DNA of 64,000 nucleotides, from assembly GCA_020310875.1 (NCBI GenBank), contig CM035444.1, positions 18,348,977-18,412,976 of the forward strand. The letters run 5' to 3'. The first letter of the stretch is position 1, and each line of letters begins with the position of its first letter. The DNA comes from Ceratopteris richardii (Eukaryota > Streptophyta > Polypodiopsida > Polypodiales > Pteridaceae). A program made the translations under genes and the position numbers. Shown piece by piece: positions 46,647 to 64,000 of this stretch. Under the pieces are notes generated by a model. That model saw nothing but the letters and a program-made list of their open reading frames with translations. It was not told the origin of the DNA and did no database searches.

Positions 46647-47520
46647 TAACATTATTGGCATTGTGTACATAATTGCCATGGTGGTGGCCTTGTTCCCGAA
46701 AAGTATGCCGAACAACTATATTATATCATACACAGAAAATTCAATTCTATTATCTGCCATGAAGGATTCAGACGCAGACATGTAGACAAACATAACCTAG
46801 TTAGTGCTTAATACTCCTGACCTCAGAACTGCATAAATCGACAGGCATCATGTCTTATACATCAATCTTGAACATTTTGATTACTGATAATATATTATAC
46901 ACAGCAAAGTCAATTGTATTATATTGCTTTTAGTGAAAGCAACCACCAGTCTGACATTTTGAATAACATTATTGGCCTTGTGTACATAATAATTGCCATG
47001 GGGGTGGCCTTGTTCCCAAAAATATGCCGAAAAACTATATTATATCATACACAGCACCATGAAGGATTCAGATGCAGACATGTAGATAAACATAACCTAG
47101 TTAGTGCTTAATACTCCTGACCTCAGAACTGCATAAATCGACAGGCGTCATGTCTTATACATCAATCTTGAACATTTTGATTACTGATAATATATTATAC
47201 ACAGCAAAGTCAATTGTATTATATTGCTTTTAGTGAAAGCAACCACCAGTCTGACATTTTGAATAACATTATTCGCCTTGTGTACATAATAATTGCCATG
47301 GGGGTGGCCTTGTTCCCAAAAACTATATTATATCATACACAGCAAATTCAATTATATTATCTGCCATGAAGCATTCAGACACATACATAGACAAGCATGA
47401 CATAGCACTTGATAGTCCTGACCCGAGAACTCTGTGAATCAACAAGCATTGAAGGCTTGTACATCAATTTGGAACTTACCTCAAAGACCAATATTTTGAC
47501 TCACATTATTAGCCTGGTGT
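46647..47520. repeat. Diverged tandem array, about 300-bp unit
   Basis: Blocks with AACATTATTGGCCTTGTGTAC recur near 46648, 46964 and 47264, each with the GTAGACAAACATAACCTAG and ATACTCCTGACCTCAGAACT blocks. It is clearly related to the 254-bp unit. No gene. Confidence 0.8.
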
Positions 47521-47840
47521 ACATTGTTGCTTAGCATACATAGATTGATGATGACCTTGTGTTGTATGGATCATTATTGGGAACACACTCAATTGTCCTG
47601 GTCACTTAGGGGTGTGACACATTTGTTTATGACCTGCAAGCCTTGGGAAAATCCACATCTACATGGTTGGACATTGAAGCCATGTCAGAACCAGAGCATA
47701 ATAGGCAAGCAAGGTTAATTGATTCCTCCTGCAGATCATCCACAGAGAAGAGATGGAGCAAACAAGAGAACGCGGCCCTTCCCCTTCTCTCTCTATGTGT
47801 ACATAGCACACCCCTTCAATTAAACCAATTTGTTTACTGA

Positions 47841-54765
<6,925 letters not shown>

Positions 54766-55841
54766 TTGAGCATGCGCCGAACGTCCCCAAACAATGTCGA
54801 AATTCTATCGCATCTGCGTCACGTAAGAACAAGTAAGAAAAGAAGCTTGGGATAGTAGCCTGCTTCGAGCTACCCAAAGCTCCGGAATGCGGGGGACGCA
54901 CTGCACCGGCCCGTAGTCATTTTGCTCAGCGAGAAAGCTCTCTCATGCGCATTCGAATCGTTCAAATCGAAATTGAATGGCAACAAAAAGAAAAATATTC
55001 CTTGGACAAACGGTCAGGCGAGCGTGCCTTCTTTACCGTTCGATCCATTCCAATCCAACGTTATCGATAACACATTCAGGACAACCACGTCTCGTAGCGA
55101 AGGAGGGACTTTTTCTTGTAAAACAAGGCATAGTCATCGAAAAACATGATACAAATGTAACATTCCTTTATTCTAGTTTTCTGTAAAAGATCGAATTGAA
55201 GTACACATCAAATTGACGTCCTCATCAATGAATCCTTCAAGACATTGAAGAATGATTCTTCTTTGCAATGAAAGTGTGATTAAATTGATTCACAAAAAAA
55301 TTAAAAAAAAACAAAATTGAAAATTGGTGGTCTATCACTATGCTATAAACTCGATATACCATCTTTGCAAAGGTCCTCGCTAATGATATGGGGATCAAGA
55401 TATGTAATTACTCCAATATTAAAGCAATGAAAGTAGCATGAGAAAAGGCTCTCAACATATAAAATCATGTTGAAAAGTGCCCAACTAATCATGTAGGATA
55501 ATGACAATATAGTAGGGGGAAAGTTTTCTCCTCTTACACTACATGTATAGTTATAAAGATAATTGAGGTCACCCTCCAAAAGAATAATCTACTATGTGAG
55601 GACCTCAAAACCTCCCCTACGTTGATATCAAAGCAATTTCACATACTAAAGAAATAAATCAATGGCAATTGGAGCTTGTTGGATTGTGTAATGCAATTCA
55701 TAACCCATGACTACTGGAAGGCATGTTACAAACCATGAAAACCAAGGTATAGACCTTGGCATACCTTGCCATCAATAGTCGTTGAAGTCATCATTGGTTG
55801 CACATGAGGTAGGACCTAATTGGTGAACGAGAAACGAGAAA
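54766..55841 (-). other. Upstream region of the MAPKKK gene
   Basis: The presumed 5' UTR and promoter lie here, but no TATA box is convincing. A minimal upstream reading frame ATG-CGA-TAG lies at 54805-54813. The stretch 54794-54750 read in another frame gives [12 protein letters not shown] (see findings). The rest to 55841 is AT-rich with no gene recognised. Confidence 0.45.
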
Positions 55842-55937
55842 AATTTCCCAAGAGGTCACCCGTCCCAATACTATAACCACAAGAATATGCTTAAGAGATA
55901 GTTTCTTGCTAGCTTAATATGCTTGCTGGGTGATTAT
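55842..55937 (-). repeat. 5S rRNA-like sequence, decayed
   Basis: On the minus strand the stretch GGGACGGGTGACCTCTTGGG, extended to AAATTT, aligns without gaps to the 3' part of plant 5S rRNA (box C region, GGATGGGTGACCTCCTGGGAA), preceded by TATAGTATT (5S: GTAGTACT) and TTAAGC at the right spacing. The upstream part (AATCACCCAGCAAGC, for 5S ATCATACCAGCACTA) is weaker. Most changes are transitions. A lone, diverged copy argues against a working 5S gene. A solo LTR of a Cassandra-type TRIM, which carries 5S sequence in its LTR, or another 5S-derived repeat is more likely. Confidence 0.6.
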
Positions 55938-56490
55938 AGAAGAAAGAAAATGCTTTGAGATATGTAAACAATCATCTAACTATCTAGTTTGCATTTTGAG
56001 AGCGTTTTAGTACAAAATTCATAACAACTAGGAGAAGCTCATTATATTTCTTTATGCTTTTTTTCGATGTACAAGTTCAAAAGACTTCAAGAAGATCATT
56101 TGGAGCAAATGATACTTCAAAGACTATGCTTACTTGGCAAAGGATCTTCAACTTTTGGAGCTAGCTGAGTTGTTCTCTGCATTGATAGATTTCTTGGAGC
56201 TAGCTGAGTTTGTTCTCTGCATCTTACTTGTGGTGGAAGCAATCGCCATAATCATTATTAGTTTACTTCTTAGTGTAAAAAAAGTGAATTTGGGCTTATA
56301 TATTGTTTTGATTTTATCCATAAGAAGCCCGTGGATTGCATACAAATACATTGAACACGTATTGTGCATGTTAGTCATGGATACTTCCAATGCTTGTCCA
56401 TGAGATCTTGGCATAATATATATGGTTTACATGAAGCCTTGTACATATTTTAAAGGGTTTCATAGTGAGGTTTTCCCAGTTGGGAGGTGT
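55938..56490. other. No gene recognised
   Basis: The 89-codon open stretch at 56134-56403 is hydrophobic but matches no family I know. It contains a short tandem duplication (GGAGCTAGCTGAGTT near 56157 and 56195). I treat it as chance. Confidence 0.4.
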
Positions 56491-56567
56491 AGAAATGTTG
56501 GGGTCTCTTTGATGATGCAACTAAAAGGTATACCATAGCCTTGTCATAATAGATGTATGATAGTGGC

Positions 56568-56690
56568 ATTGGATTTTGAGGATCATGAATGCACACAAAG
56601 AGCGCGAGGAGGAAGAAGAAGTTTGGGAGCACAACACAATATGTATTAGTAAGTGATGAATGTACAAAAGATAAATGTATTTAGGGATAT
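56568..56690 (-). repeat. Partial family A LTR (A5 3' LTR)
   Basis: It matches the inverse of the family A LTR end (inverse of CACACA...TTCTTCTTC, GCACAACACA, TGTACAAAAGATAA) but lacks the U3 part. Boundaries are approximate. Confidence 0.7.
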
Positions 56691-56851
56691 GGATATGTAT
56701 ACATGGACGAGGGTCTAACTCTCATGTATAAGGAAGTGCCAACCAATGTGGACTTATGTCAATCCATAAAAGAAAGTAATCCCAAATCTTTGTGAAAAGC
56801 TTTGAACTTCTCATCAGGCAAATCTTTTGTGAAAAGGTCTACAACATAATC

Positions 56852-58202
56852 CTATGAAGGCACATATGCCAAATTGATTTCTCCAACAGAGATTCTTGCC
56901 CTCATATGGTGATAGTGCACCTCAATGTTCTTAATGCAAGCATGGAAAAATGGGTTCCTAGAAACTACCAATGCACTCTTACTATCATTAAATATGGGGT
57001 TGGCAAAGGTTTGATCAACAACCAAATCGTCCATAAGGAGTTTGGGCCACACACACTCAATAGTATCTATGAAAGTTGTCGTATACTGAGCCACAAAACT
57101 AGAAATGGCTACCGTAGGCCACTTCTTGCTGAACGAAGATATCCATGAGCTACCAAGCATGAAGCAAAAACCTCTTGTTAACACACGAGTATCAGAATAA
57201 CTAGCCGCATCTAAGTAAAAAAAAATGTAAATCTTGTGGTATTGATCTCCCTTTGGGATTAAAAACCCAAGTTGTTGGGTACCAAATATGTAGCAAAAGA
57301 TACACTTAGCTACTTCTCAATGCTTAAATCATAGGCCATGCAAAAATTTGTTCATATGACAAACAACAACTAGATATCAGGCTAAGTGATGCATACATAA
57401 ATAAGGCATCCAACAACTTGTTGATAAATACTAGCATCAAATGCATCTTTGGCATCATGAAGACTCAATCATAAGCCTATTTCCATGGGAATGATAGTCG
57501 TTTTGCACTCCTCAAGGCTAAAACATTGCAATAAAGCATCAATATATTTAGTATGAAAGAATGTATTACTACCATTAACTTGCATAAATTGAATCCCCAA
57601 ATAATGATGCAAATGTCCCAGTACATAGGATATTTCAAAAGAGGCATGAAAACCATCCTTAACATTAGAAATATATAGCTCATGAGGAATAGTGAGGACT
57701 ATATCATCTACATAAACAACAATCATAAGAAGTACATCATTTGCATGCTTCACATACAAGCTTCTTTCAAATGGACTATTTTGAAATCTATGTGCTCATA
57801 GGCAGGCATGTATCTTCTCGTACCAAGCACATGGTACTTTCTTTAATCCATACAATGCCTTCTTTAACCTACACACTTTGTTTTCATAGCCTTTTTGAAC
57901 AAAACCACAAGGTTGGATAACATATACTTCTTCATACAAGTCCCCATTCAAGAATGTAGTTTTCATGTGCAACTATGTACATTCCAACCATTGTGAAGTA
58001 GAAGTGCACTAATGATACACATGGTTGTCACATGACATGTATGTGCAAAGGTCTCATCAAAATCAATGCCTTGGGCATAAACTTTAGCTACAAGTCTAGC
58101 CATATAGCAATAAACACTTCCATTAGGCTTCCATTTCAAATTATATACCCATTTAGTGCCAATGGCCTTCTTGTTAGGATGCACACAAAGACCAAGTACC
58201 AT
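56852..58202 (-). pseudogene. A5 RT and RNase H remnants
   Basis: The RT N-terminal block is at 58202-57963 (KAIGTKWVYNLKWKPNGSVY). RT middle reads [18 protein letters not shown], and VVYVDDIVLTIP with the catalytic YVDD is at 57759-57469. RNase H at 57184-56852 reads ISSFSKKWPTVAISSFVAQY, FNDSKSALVVSRN and VHYHHMRARISVGEINLAYV. Several stops and frame breaks. Confidence 0.85.
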
Positions 58203-58682
58203 TTTTCACAATTGGATGATATTTAGAGTGCATATAAACCATTCAAAGATTTACATTTTGTGCTTCATCAAAGAAAAAGTCTCATTCAAATGACAAAGGC
58301 TAGACAACCATTGCATGACAATCAAATGTGAAGTAAGCACCACTAATGCCTGAGTGAGAATAAGAAGTCAATGGTGCATCTAACTTAATATCTCTCAAAG
58401 TCTACATGAATAATTTTGGCATAGATTTTTCCTCATCAATATGTGCATCATGAATATCTGCATAAAAAATCATAGTGTTATCATTTAGTACCTACATAGG
58501 TTGAGAATTTCTCTCATTGGGAGATACATATCGAATAGCATAGTTCATTGAAAAATACATAACAACTAACCAAAATGTATTTAATTTATGGTTAATATAG
58601 GCAATAGCATTTTCTCTTATAACTACATCCAAGAAAAATAATTTCCCATCCTTATCATCAAATCTCCTATTTTGTTACTTAG

Positions 58683-58911
58683 TGTTGGAGTTTGAGGATC
58701 AAGAAAGCACACAAACATCATGAGAAAGAAGAAGAAGGAGCTTGAAGCACAACATAAAGTGTATTACTAAATGAATGGACAAAGATAATTAGCATGTTAG
58801 GGTTTTTGAACTATACACAAACCAGGGGAGAAAACCTCCTAAGATGAAAAAAAAAAGTACCACAATAGTCCTAAGTGTATTCATACACATCAGTACCAAA
58901 ATATACTAACA
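58683..58911 (-). repeat. Family A LTR (A6 3' LTR)
   Basis: 229 bp, minus strand. It reads TGTTAGTATATTTTGG to ATCCTCAAACTCCAACA, with a polypurine tract (a C13 run on the plus strand at 58918-58930) on the internal side. Confidence 0.9.
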
Positions 58912-58939
58912 AATCCTCCCCCCCCCCCCCTTTGGGAGT

Positions 58940-59344
58940 GATGCAGTGAACAAGGGGTTGACAGTCATGTATAAGGAAGTGTCAGTAAATGTGGACTAAG
59001 TTCAAACTTCTTGAAAGGCAGAGCCTTTGTAAAAAGGTATGCAACGTTATCATGTGTGGGCATATATGCTAGACTCATCTCTTGAGCATAGAGTCACTCT
59101 TTGATATAATGATAGTCCACCTCAATGTGCTTAACATGAGCATGGAACATTGGGTTCCTTGCAACTGCCAATATTGCACTTTGGACTCTTAGTAAAAATG
59201 GTGATCACAAAAGTTTGATCAACACCTAAGTCATCCATAAGACATTTGAGCCACACACGCACAACATTTGCTATGAATGTTGCCCTATACTCTGCCTCAC
59301 AATTAGAAGTGACCACAATAGATTGCTTCTTGCTCAACCAAGGT
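58940..59344 (-). pseudogene. A6 RNase H remnant
   Basis: Minus-strand open stretch 59337-59131 reads KKQSIVVTSNCEAEYRATF, VWLKCLMDDLGVDQTF and NVPCSC. The tail (ADLF-like, then KGSAFQEV) follows to about 58990. Frame breaks are present. Confidence 0.75.
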
Positions 59345-59753
59345 ATCTCAAGAGAAAGGAGATAAGTAAGAGAGCTCTAACACACTCTCACACAAAGATA
59401 AGAGCACACATAGATGTTGGGTGTGTGTAGAAGTGTGAGAGACACACGAGAAGCACACACAAAGAGCACAAATGTAGCAAGACATATGAAGAAGATGTAT
59501 GGTTGGAATAACTCTATCTATTGATGATGTTGAGAACTGAGGTAAGTGCTGAATAATATCCCCAAGGACAAAGTACCACCACATATGTGTGTATCAAGTA
59601 TGTGGTAACATGGGAAAAAACCTCTAGCTAGCACTAGAGTAAAACGTGCCCATGTATATGGAAAAGGTTCACATCAAAGCTACTAGAGGAACACATAAGT
59701 GTAACAACCCTCCCTAGACTGAATGATGTGAACACACACAGGGAGTGACATAT
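59345..59753 (-). repeat. C 3' LTR
   Basis: About 409 bp. On the minus strand it begins TGATATGTCACTCCC next to a purine tract (TGTGGGGGT) and ends CTTTCTCTTGAGATA at the A6 junction. The end is inferred from where A6 stops, because the second LTR lies outside the window. Confidence 0.75.
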
Positions 59754-59759
59754 CAACCC

Positions 59760-61319
59760 CCACAAGGTAATAAGCCTAAAGCTTTGCGAAAAGCTTCAAA
59801 CTTTTCTCGTGGAAGAGCTTTGCTGAATATGTCTGCCACATTATCTTGTGTAGGCACATATATCTAATCAATATATCTTGAACGAAAGCACTCTCTCACA
59901 TAATGATAATGCACATCAATATGTTTGGTCCATGCATGAAACACTAGGTTTTGTGAAACAACTAATGCACTCTAACTATCAGTGAGAATATGCATAGCAG
60001 CATCAATCTCCATGCAAAGATCCATCAATAGGTGTCTCAACCACATACACTCCATTATAGCTTTGAAAACTTCCCTATACTCAGCTTCACAACTCGATGT
60101 CACCATTGTAGGTTGCTTCTTACTCAACCAAGATATGCATGAGTCTCCAACGAAAAAGCAACTACCACTAGTGTACACACAAGTATCATAACCAACCCAA
60201 TCACTATCTGTAAAAGCATGCAAGCATGGCTAAATATATCTTCCATAAAAGAGACCTAAGCTCAAAGTGCTTTTGAGATATCTAAACACACGTTTCACCA
60301 CTTGCCAATGCTTAGAGCCAGGGCTATGCATGAATCGAATCAACTGCAAAACTTCATAATGTATATCTGGCCTTGTGTTGCATGCAAATAAAAGTCATCC
60401 CATATCTTGCTGATAAAGAGAAGTGTCAAATGCATCATTGGAATCCTCAACTGAGAACCTAAATCCTATCTCACTTGATGTGAAAATTGGCTTGCAATCC
60501 TCAAATTCAAAACATTGAAATAGCTTTTCAACATACTTTGCTTGATGCATAACAATTCCCCCCCTCAACAGATACGAATTGGATGCCAAGATAGTAACTC
60601 AAAAGACCAAGATAAGCGACATCAAAAGTATGCTGCAAATCAGCCATAACAATGTCAAGTTTTGCATCATATGACCCAATCAAGAGTATGCCATCGACAT
60701 AAAGAACAAGGACTATAAGATCAGCCCCATCTTTGCATATGTAGAGTGTGCTTTCAATTGGACTACATATGAAGCCAAGAGCAATCAAGTGCTTATGGAT
60801 TTTGTCATACCATGCACATGGAGCTTGCTTGAGACCATACAAGGCTTTATGCAAGCGACAAACCATATGCTCTTGCCCTTCCATGGCAAATGCAGAAGGT
60901 TGCTTCACATAAACCTCTTCTTGCAAATCACCATTCAAGAAAGCTATTTTTATGTCCAATTGATGTACTTCCCAACCTCGATGGACAGCCAATGCAACCA
61001 TGGTACGAATGGTACTCATGCGGGAAGTAGGTGCAAAAGTTTCCTCATAGTCAATGCCATATTGTTGCACATATCCTTTGGCAACCAATCTAGCTTTATA
61101 GCGATCAATACTACCATCAAAATTTCTATTAATCTTGCAAACCCACTTTGTACCAATGGTATTTTTTCCTTTTGGAAATTTAAATATTTCCCAAGTACCA
61201 TTCCTATGTATGGAATCCATTTCTGATTCCATAACACTCATCCATTGTGGATCGTCACATGTATCTTCAAAAGTAAGTGGCTCTTCATTACATGTTGTTG
61301 CAATAAGAGAATAATTCAC
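59760..61319 (-). pseudogene. C reverse transcriptase and RNase H
   Basis: The 263-codon open stretch 61319-60528 covers most of [62 protein letters not shown] and LYVDGILLIG. The catalytic YVDD has become YVDG. The frame breaks at a G7 run near 60559 and resumes in another frame (IVMHQAKYVEKLFQCFEFED). RNase H at 60223-59972 reads FTDSDWVGYDTCVYTSGSCF and EAEYREVFKAIMECMWLR. The tail extends to about 59770 (ADIFSKALPREKFEAFRKAL-like). Confidence 0.88.
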
Positions 61320-62780
61320 AAAATTACTTGATGCATGGAGAGAGCTTGACTTGTTCTACCAAGTAGTGCACTCAATTTGCTATCCTGCAAAGTTTGTTTC
61401 AGCCACTTTGGCATAGTTTGTGCACTCTTGATAGACATGCATTCATTAGGTAATACATCGTCAACATGTATATCATGCACGAGTTGAATATCATGCTCAT
61501 TTTCAGCCAAGTTTTGATGCAAATGTTCAGCCATATGTGGCTGAAAATTTCCAGTAGTTCTTATAATTTTTGGCTGAAAAATATCAACCATGTTTGGCTA
61601 GAAATTCTCTACATTTGTAGCTCTATTTTGCTTGAATTTTTCAGCCCTTTGAGCCTTCGTTGGCTGATCTAATGGCCATAGTTGAACGCACCATTTTGGA
61701 ACAAAGGTATGAGTGTATCGAACACATCTTGTGTACTAATTGTTGGCTATTTTTTGCATTCAAGTAGGGGGAAAACTGAATTTTAAGCAAATACCACATC
61801 TCGACTCACAATAATTGTGTTCGTCAATGGATGGTACAAATGATATCCCTTACTTTCAGCATTCTAACCAACAAATATACATTTCTTTGCCTTCTCATCA
61901 AGTTTGTGACATTGTTGTGATGGCACAAGAGCACATGCCAAACAACCAAACATGCGGATATGACTAACCATAGGCGTATGTCCATTCCAAGCCTCATAAG
62001 GAGTGATGACTCTCAATGCTTTTTTAGGGGAGCGATTCACCACATAGATTGCACACATGATCTCTTCCATCCAAAACTTATCAAGAAGGTGCTTTCCTCT
62101 AACCATACATCATGCCATTTCAAGAAGTGTTCTATTTTTATGCTCGGCAACACCATTTTGTTGAGGTGTATATGGAACACCATACATTGGTGTGAAATAC
62201 CTCTTTCAAGAAGAAAAGCATTAAACTCATGTGACATGTATTCACCACCAGGATCGGTGCATAGAGTCAAAAGCTTGTTTGAAGAAAATTTTTCAGCCAT
62301 AGATAAAAATGATTTTAAGCAAGAAAAGTACATCATCCTTTGCTTTCATAGGATACACCCATGTATGGTGAGTAGCATCATCAATGAAGGTAAAAAAATA
62401 TACGTACTTCCCAAAAGATGGAGTCTTGACGGGACGACATACATCACTATGAACAATTTACAGTTTTCTTGTAGTGTGTGTATGACTATCTTTTGGAAAA
62501 GAAGCACAATGCATTTTTCCAAGGACACAACCTTCACATGCATGCTTTTCAATGGACTCAAGTGTTGGCAAACCCCATGTCCTTCTTTTGCAAGTAAAGC
62601 AAACTATTGAAGTTCAAGTGACCAAAATGTGCATGCCAAAGCTCCATTTCAGCCATGGAAGAAGTATGAGCAACCAAGGCATTTGAGGTAGCCCTATTGT
62701 ATGTATCCATGCAATACAAGCCATTACATAATGTACCGAACATCACGATAATATCACCATTGCTGAAATCATGAACCATA
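61320..62780 (-). pseudogene. C integrase, GAG-pre-integrase and linker
   Basis: GAG-pre-integrase at 62779-62558 reads ELWHAHFGHLNFNSLLYLQK. The integrase core at 62336-62037 reads TDPGGEYMSHEFNAFLLERG. The integrase C-terminus at 62106-61864 reads TPYEAWNGHTPMVSHIRMFG and KCIFVG. The linker to RT at 61591-61316 ends in MPKWLKQTLQDSKLSALLGR. Each open stretch lies in a different frame, so indels separate them. Confidence 0.85.
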
Positions 62781-62823
62781 CACTTATCATCACAAAGTGT
62801 ACATGAAGTCTAGTAACAACCAG

Positions 62824-63781
62824 TCATTTAGAATGCAAAGATGCATCATAATGACATGTAATAACACATGCCCAAAAATCTTGAGCCATGTTAGCTTCAT
62901 CATTCTTTGCATTTGCTAAATTTTCAACAATAGGCATGCCGGATTCCTTCTTCTTTTCATTGCAATTAGCAAGCTTTCTATACTTATCAATAGTATACCA
63001 GCCTTTCGGCAATATTTGCATCATTGCTTCTTTTGCAAATCAGCATCATTAGAGGAATGAGTGGAAGATGAAGGTTGATGCTTTGGCTTTGATGAACCCA
63101 AAGCTAAACCATACTTGCTTTTTCCTTTTTGTGAGATAACAAGTGATTGTGTTCCCTCAATCAAACCACTCTTATTCACTCTAGATTGCTCTTCTTGCAA
63201 AAGAAGAGACACAACCTCATCAAATGCATACATATTAGGATTCCATTTTGCAACCAAACAAAGTGTAGTGGCAAAGCCTGGAAAAGATTCTAGTAATCCT
63301 TTAAAAAATGTAGAGATGAGTGATGCATTCAAAATAATCTCATCTATGTTTACCAATTGCTCTTTCAAGTCCTTGGTGCATGTCACATACACATCCATAG
63401 ACTCATTTTCAGTCATACATTCATTTTCAAGTTGCTTCCTCAAGTATGCAACATGTGCTTCATTATGCATGACATACAAAGAAGCAAGAGTGTCCCATGC
63501 CTATCTTGATGTACAACATGACCAAATGTGTGGAACGATCTAAGTTGCTCCTATGTAGGTGGAGAAGGAGCAACCACTATACTTGAAGAAGAAGCTCCAT
63601 CTGTGATAGTAGATTGTGAAGTAGAAGAACTTGTGGGTCTTCGATCTACATCTACCACTATGTTCCAAAATTGTTTTGCAACAAGAAAATGCTTCATCAT
63701 GTAAGACTACATTGGATAGTTGGTCCCATCAAGCTTATCTTCAGCTCGAAGCATGCCAAACAAGTCATTGTTGCCCGCCAT
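62824..63781 (-). pseudogene. C gag
   Basis: It starts at about 63781 with MAGNNDLFGMLRAEDKLDGT, then a stop after the NYPM motif. The middle part is open at 63479-63021 (LRKQLENECMTENESMDVYV, QLVNIDEIILNASLISTFFK, PNMYAFDEVVSLLLQEEQSR), a UBN2-type gag. At 63024-62824 a KGWYTIDKYRKLANC stretch stands where the zinc knuckle would be, without a complete CCHC. The following protease is absent. Confidence 0.8.
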
Positions 63782-64000
63782 TTCACTAAAGAACAAGAAT
63801 GTGACAAAATCTTTACTTTAATGAAGCTAAAATGAATGCTAGAATTTTAGCTCACAAACCATCACTTTGATGGCAATTCTAACTACATGAATGGCTTCGA
63901 AAGGGGGTTAAAATACTAGTGCAATTGATGGAAATGTTTCTTGGCTGTTGAAATTCACTATTCTATGTTACGAAGTCGATTTGCACGGTTAAAAGTGCGT

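Larger units (their letters stand above)
56568..58682 (-). mobile_element. Copia copy A5 (family A), truncated, minus strand
   Basis: Partial 3' LTR at about 56568-56690, then RNase H at 57184-56852 and RT at 58202-57469, with polyprotein linker sequence to 58682. The left end lacks part of the LTR. The right end is cut by the 3' LTR of A6 at 58683. The order on the minus strand is correct for a 3' half of a family A element. Confidence 0.8.
58683..59344 (-). mobile_element. Copia copy A6 (family A), minus strand, cut by element C
   Basis: 3' LTR plus RNase H up to SWLSKKQSIVV, ending at about 59344 where element C starts. Further A6 sequence, if any, would lie beyond 64000 on the other side of C. 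The LTR abuts A5 coding sequence, so A6 probably inserted into A5. Confidence 0.8.
59345..64000 (-). mobile_element. Copia element C, 3' LTR to gag leader, continues past window
   Basis: The 3' LTR is at 59345-59753. RNase H, RT, integrase, GAG-pre-integrase and gag follow on the minus strand to the gag start near 63781. The leader continues to the window end, so the 5' LTR is outside. The protease region is not seen between gag and GAG-pre-integrase. It interrupts A6 and so is younger than A6. Confidence 0.88.

Noticed and set aside
55842-55937. Functional 5S rRNA gene
   Set aside because: Single copy, many transitions and weak similarity over the first half. It lacks the tandem organisation of real 5S loci.
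56134-56403. Hydrophobic 89-codon open frame
   Set aside because: No family match, overlapped by an equally long antisense frame, and in AT-rich DNA, so it is most likely chance.
60789-61226. Plus-strand 145-codon frame
   Set aside because: Antisense shadow of the well-conserved element C RT frame.
61960-62610. Plus-strand 216-codon frame
   Set aside because: Antisense shadow of element C integrase and GAG-pre-integrase. The minus strand shows the conserved motifs.

Overview
This window is nuclear DNA of a land plant. It holds one intact host gene, a plant-type MAPKKK of the ANP/NPK1 family, coded on the minus strand from 54765 to 47841. Almost everything else is layered LTR-retrotransposon debris. 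The gene has 17 coding exons with GT-AG introns and plant retroelement lineages surround it, so the source is clearly eukaryotic and plant. The retroelement style and the 2.9-kb repeat-filled intron would fit a large-genome lineage such as a fern or gymnosperm, but the sequence alone does not settle this.

Left part (1-28.4 kb). Position 1-1512 is a decayed minus-strand copia element (family D). At about 2.5 kb lies a clpP-like exon fragment. Several copies of copia family A (LTR about 230 bp) follow. A1 (2790-4857) abuts A2, and A2 is split by B1, a 5.1-kb minus-strand family B copia element (6233-11374). A3 starts at 13907 and is split by B2, a 3.05-kb family B deletion derivative (15236-18290) with 378-bp LTRs and a CTAAT target-site duplication. 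The 3' part of A3 and its flanking DNA (blocks X and Y) recur at 23.3-28.36 kb, which points to a segmental duplication. Decayed Ty3/gypsy pol lies at 21.6-22.8 kb. Block Y and the DNA next to it carry a broken coiled-coil reading frame of unknown identity.

Middle (28.36-43.87 kb). A three-level nest is resolved by target-site duplications. A4 (copia) is interrupted by G, a 13.5-kb Ty3/gypsy element (29603-43096, TSD GTTGC). G's 3' LTR is in turn interrupted by a 723-bp TRIM (42352-43074, TSD TTACC). G has a palindrome-rich leader array, gag with zinc knuckles, protease, a pol with an internal RT deletion, integrase, and then an unexpected second retropepsin-like domain and a coiled-coil reading frame before its 3' LTR.

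Right part (43.9-64 kb). Young tandem duplications (77, 530, 254 and about 300 bp) lie 3' of the MAPKKK gene. Its intron 14 holds a 505-bp tandem array. A 5S-rRNA-like sequence lies about 1.1 kb upstream of its start codon. Minus-strand copia remnants A5, A6 and family C fill 56.5-64 kb. All retroelement reading frames here carry stops, frameshifts, deletions or lost catalytic residues, so none looks autonomous. The MAPKKK gene looks functional.
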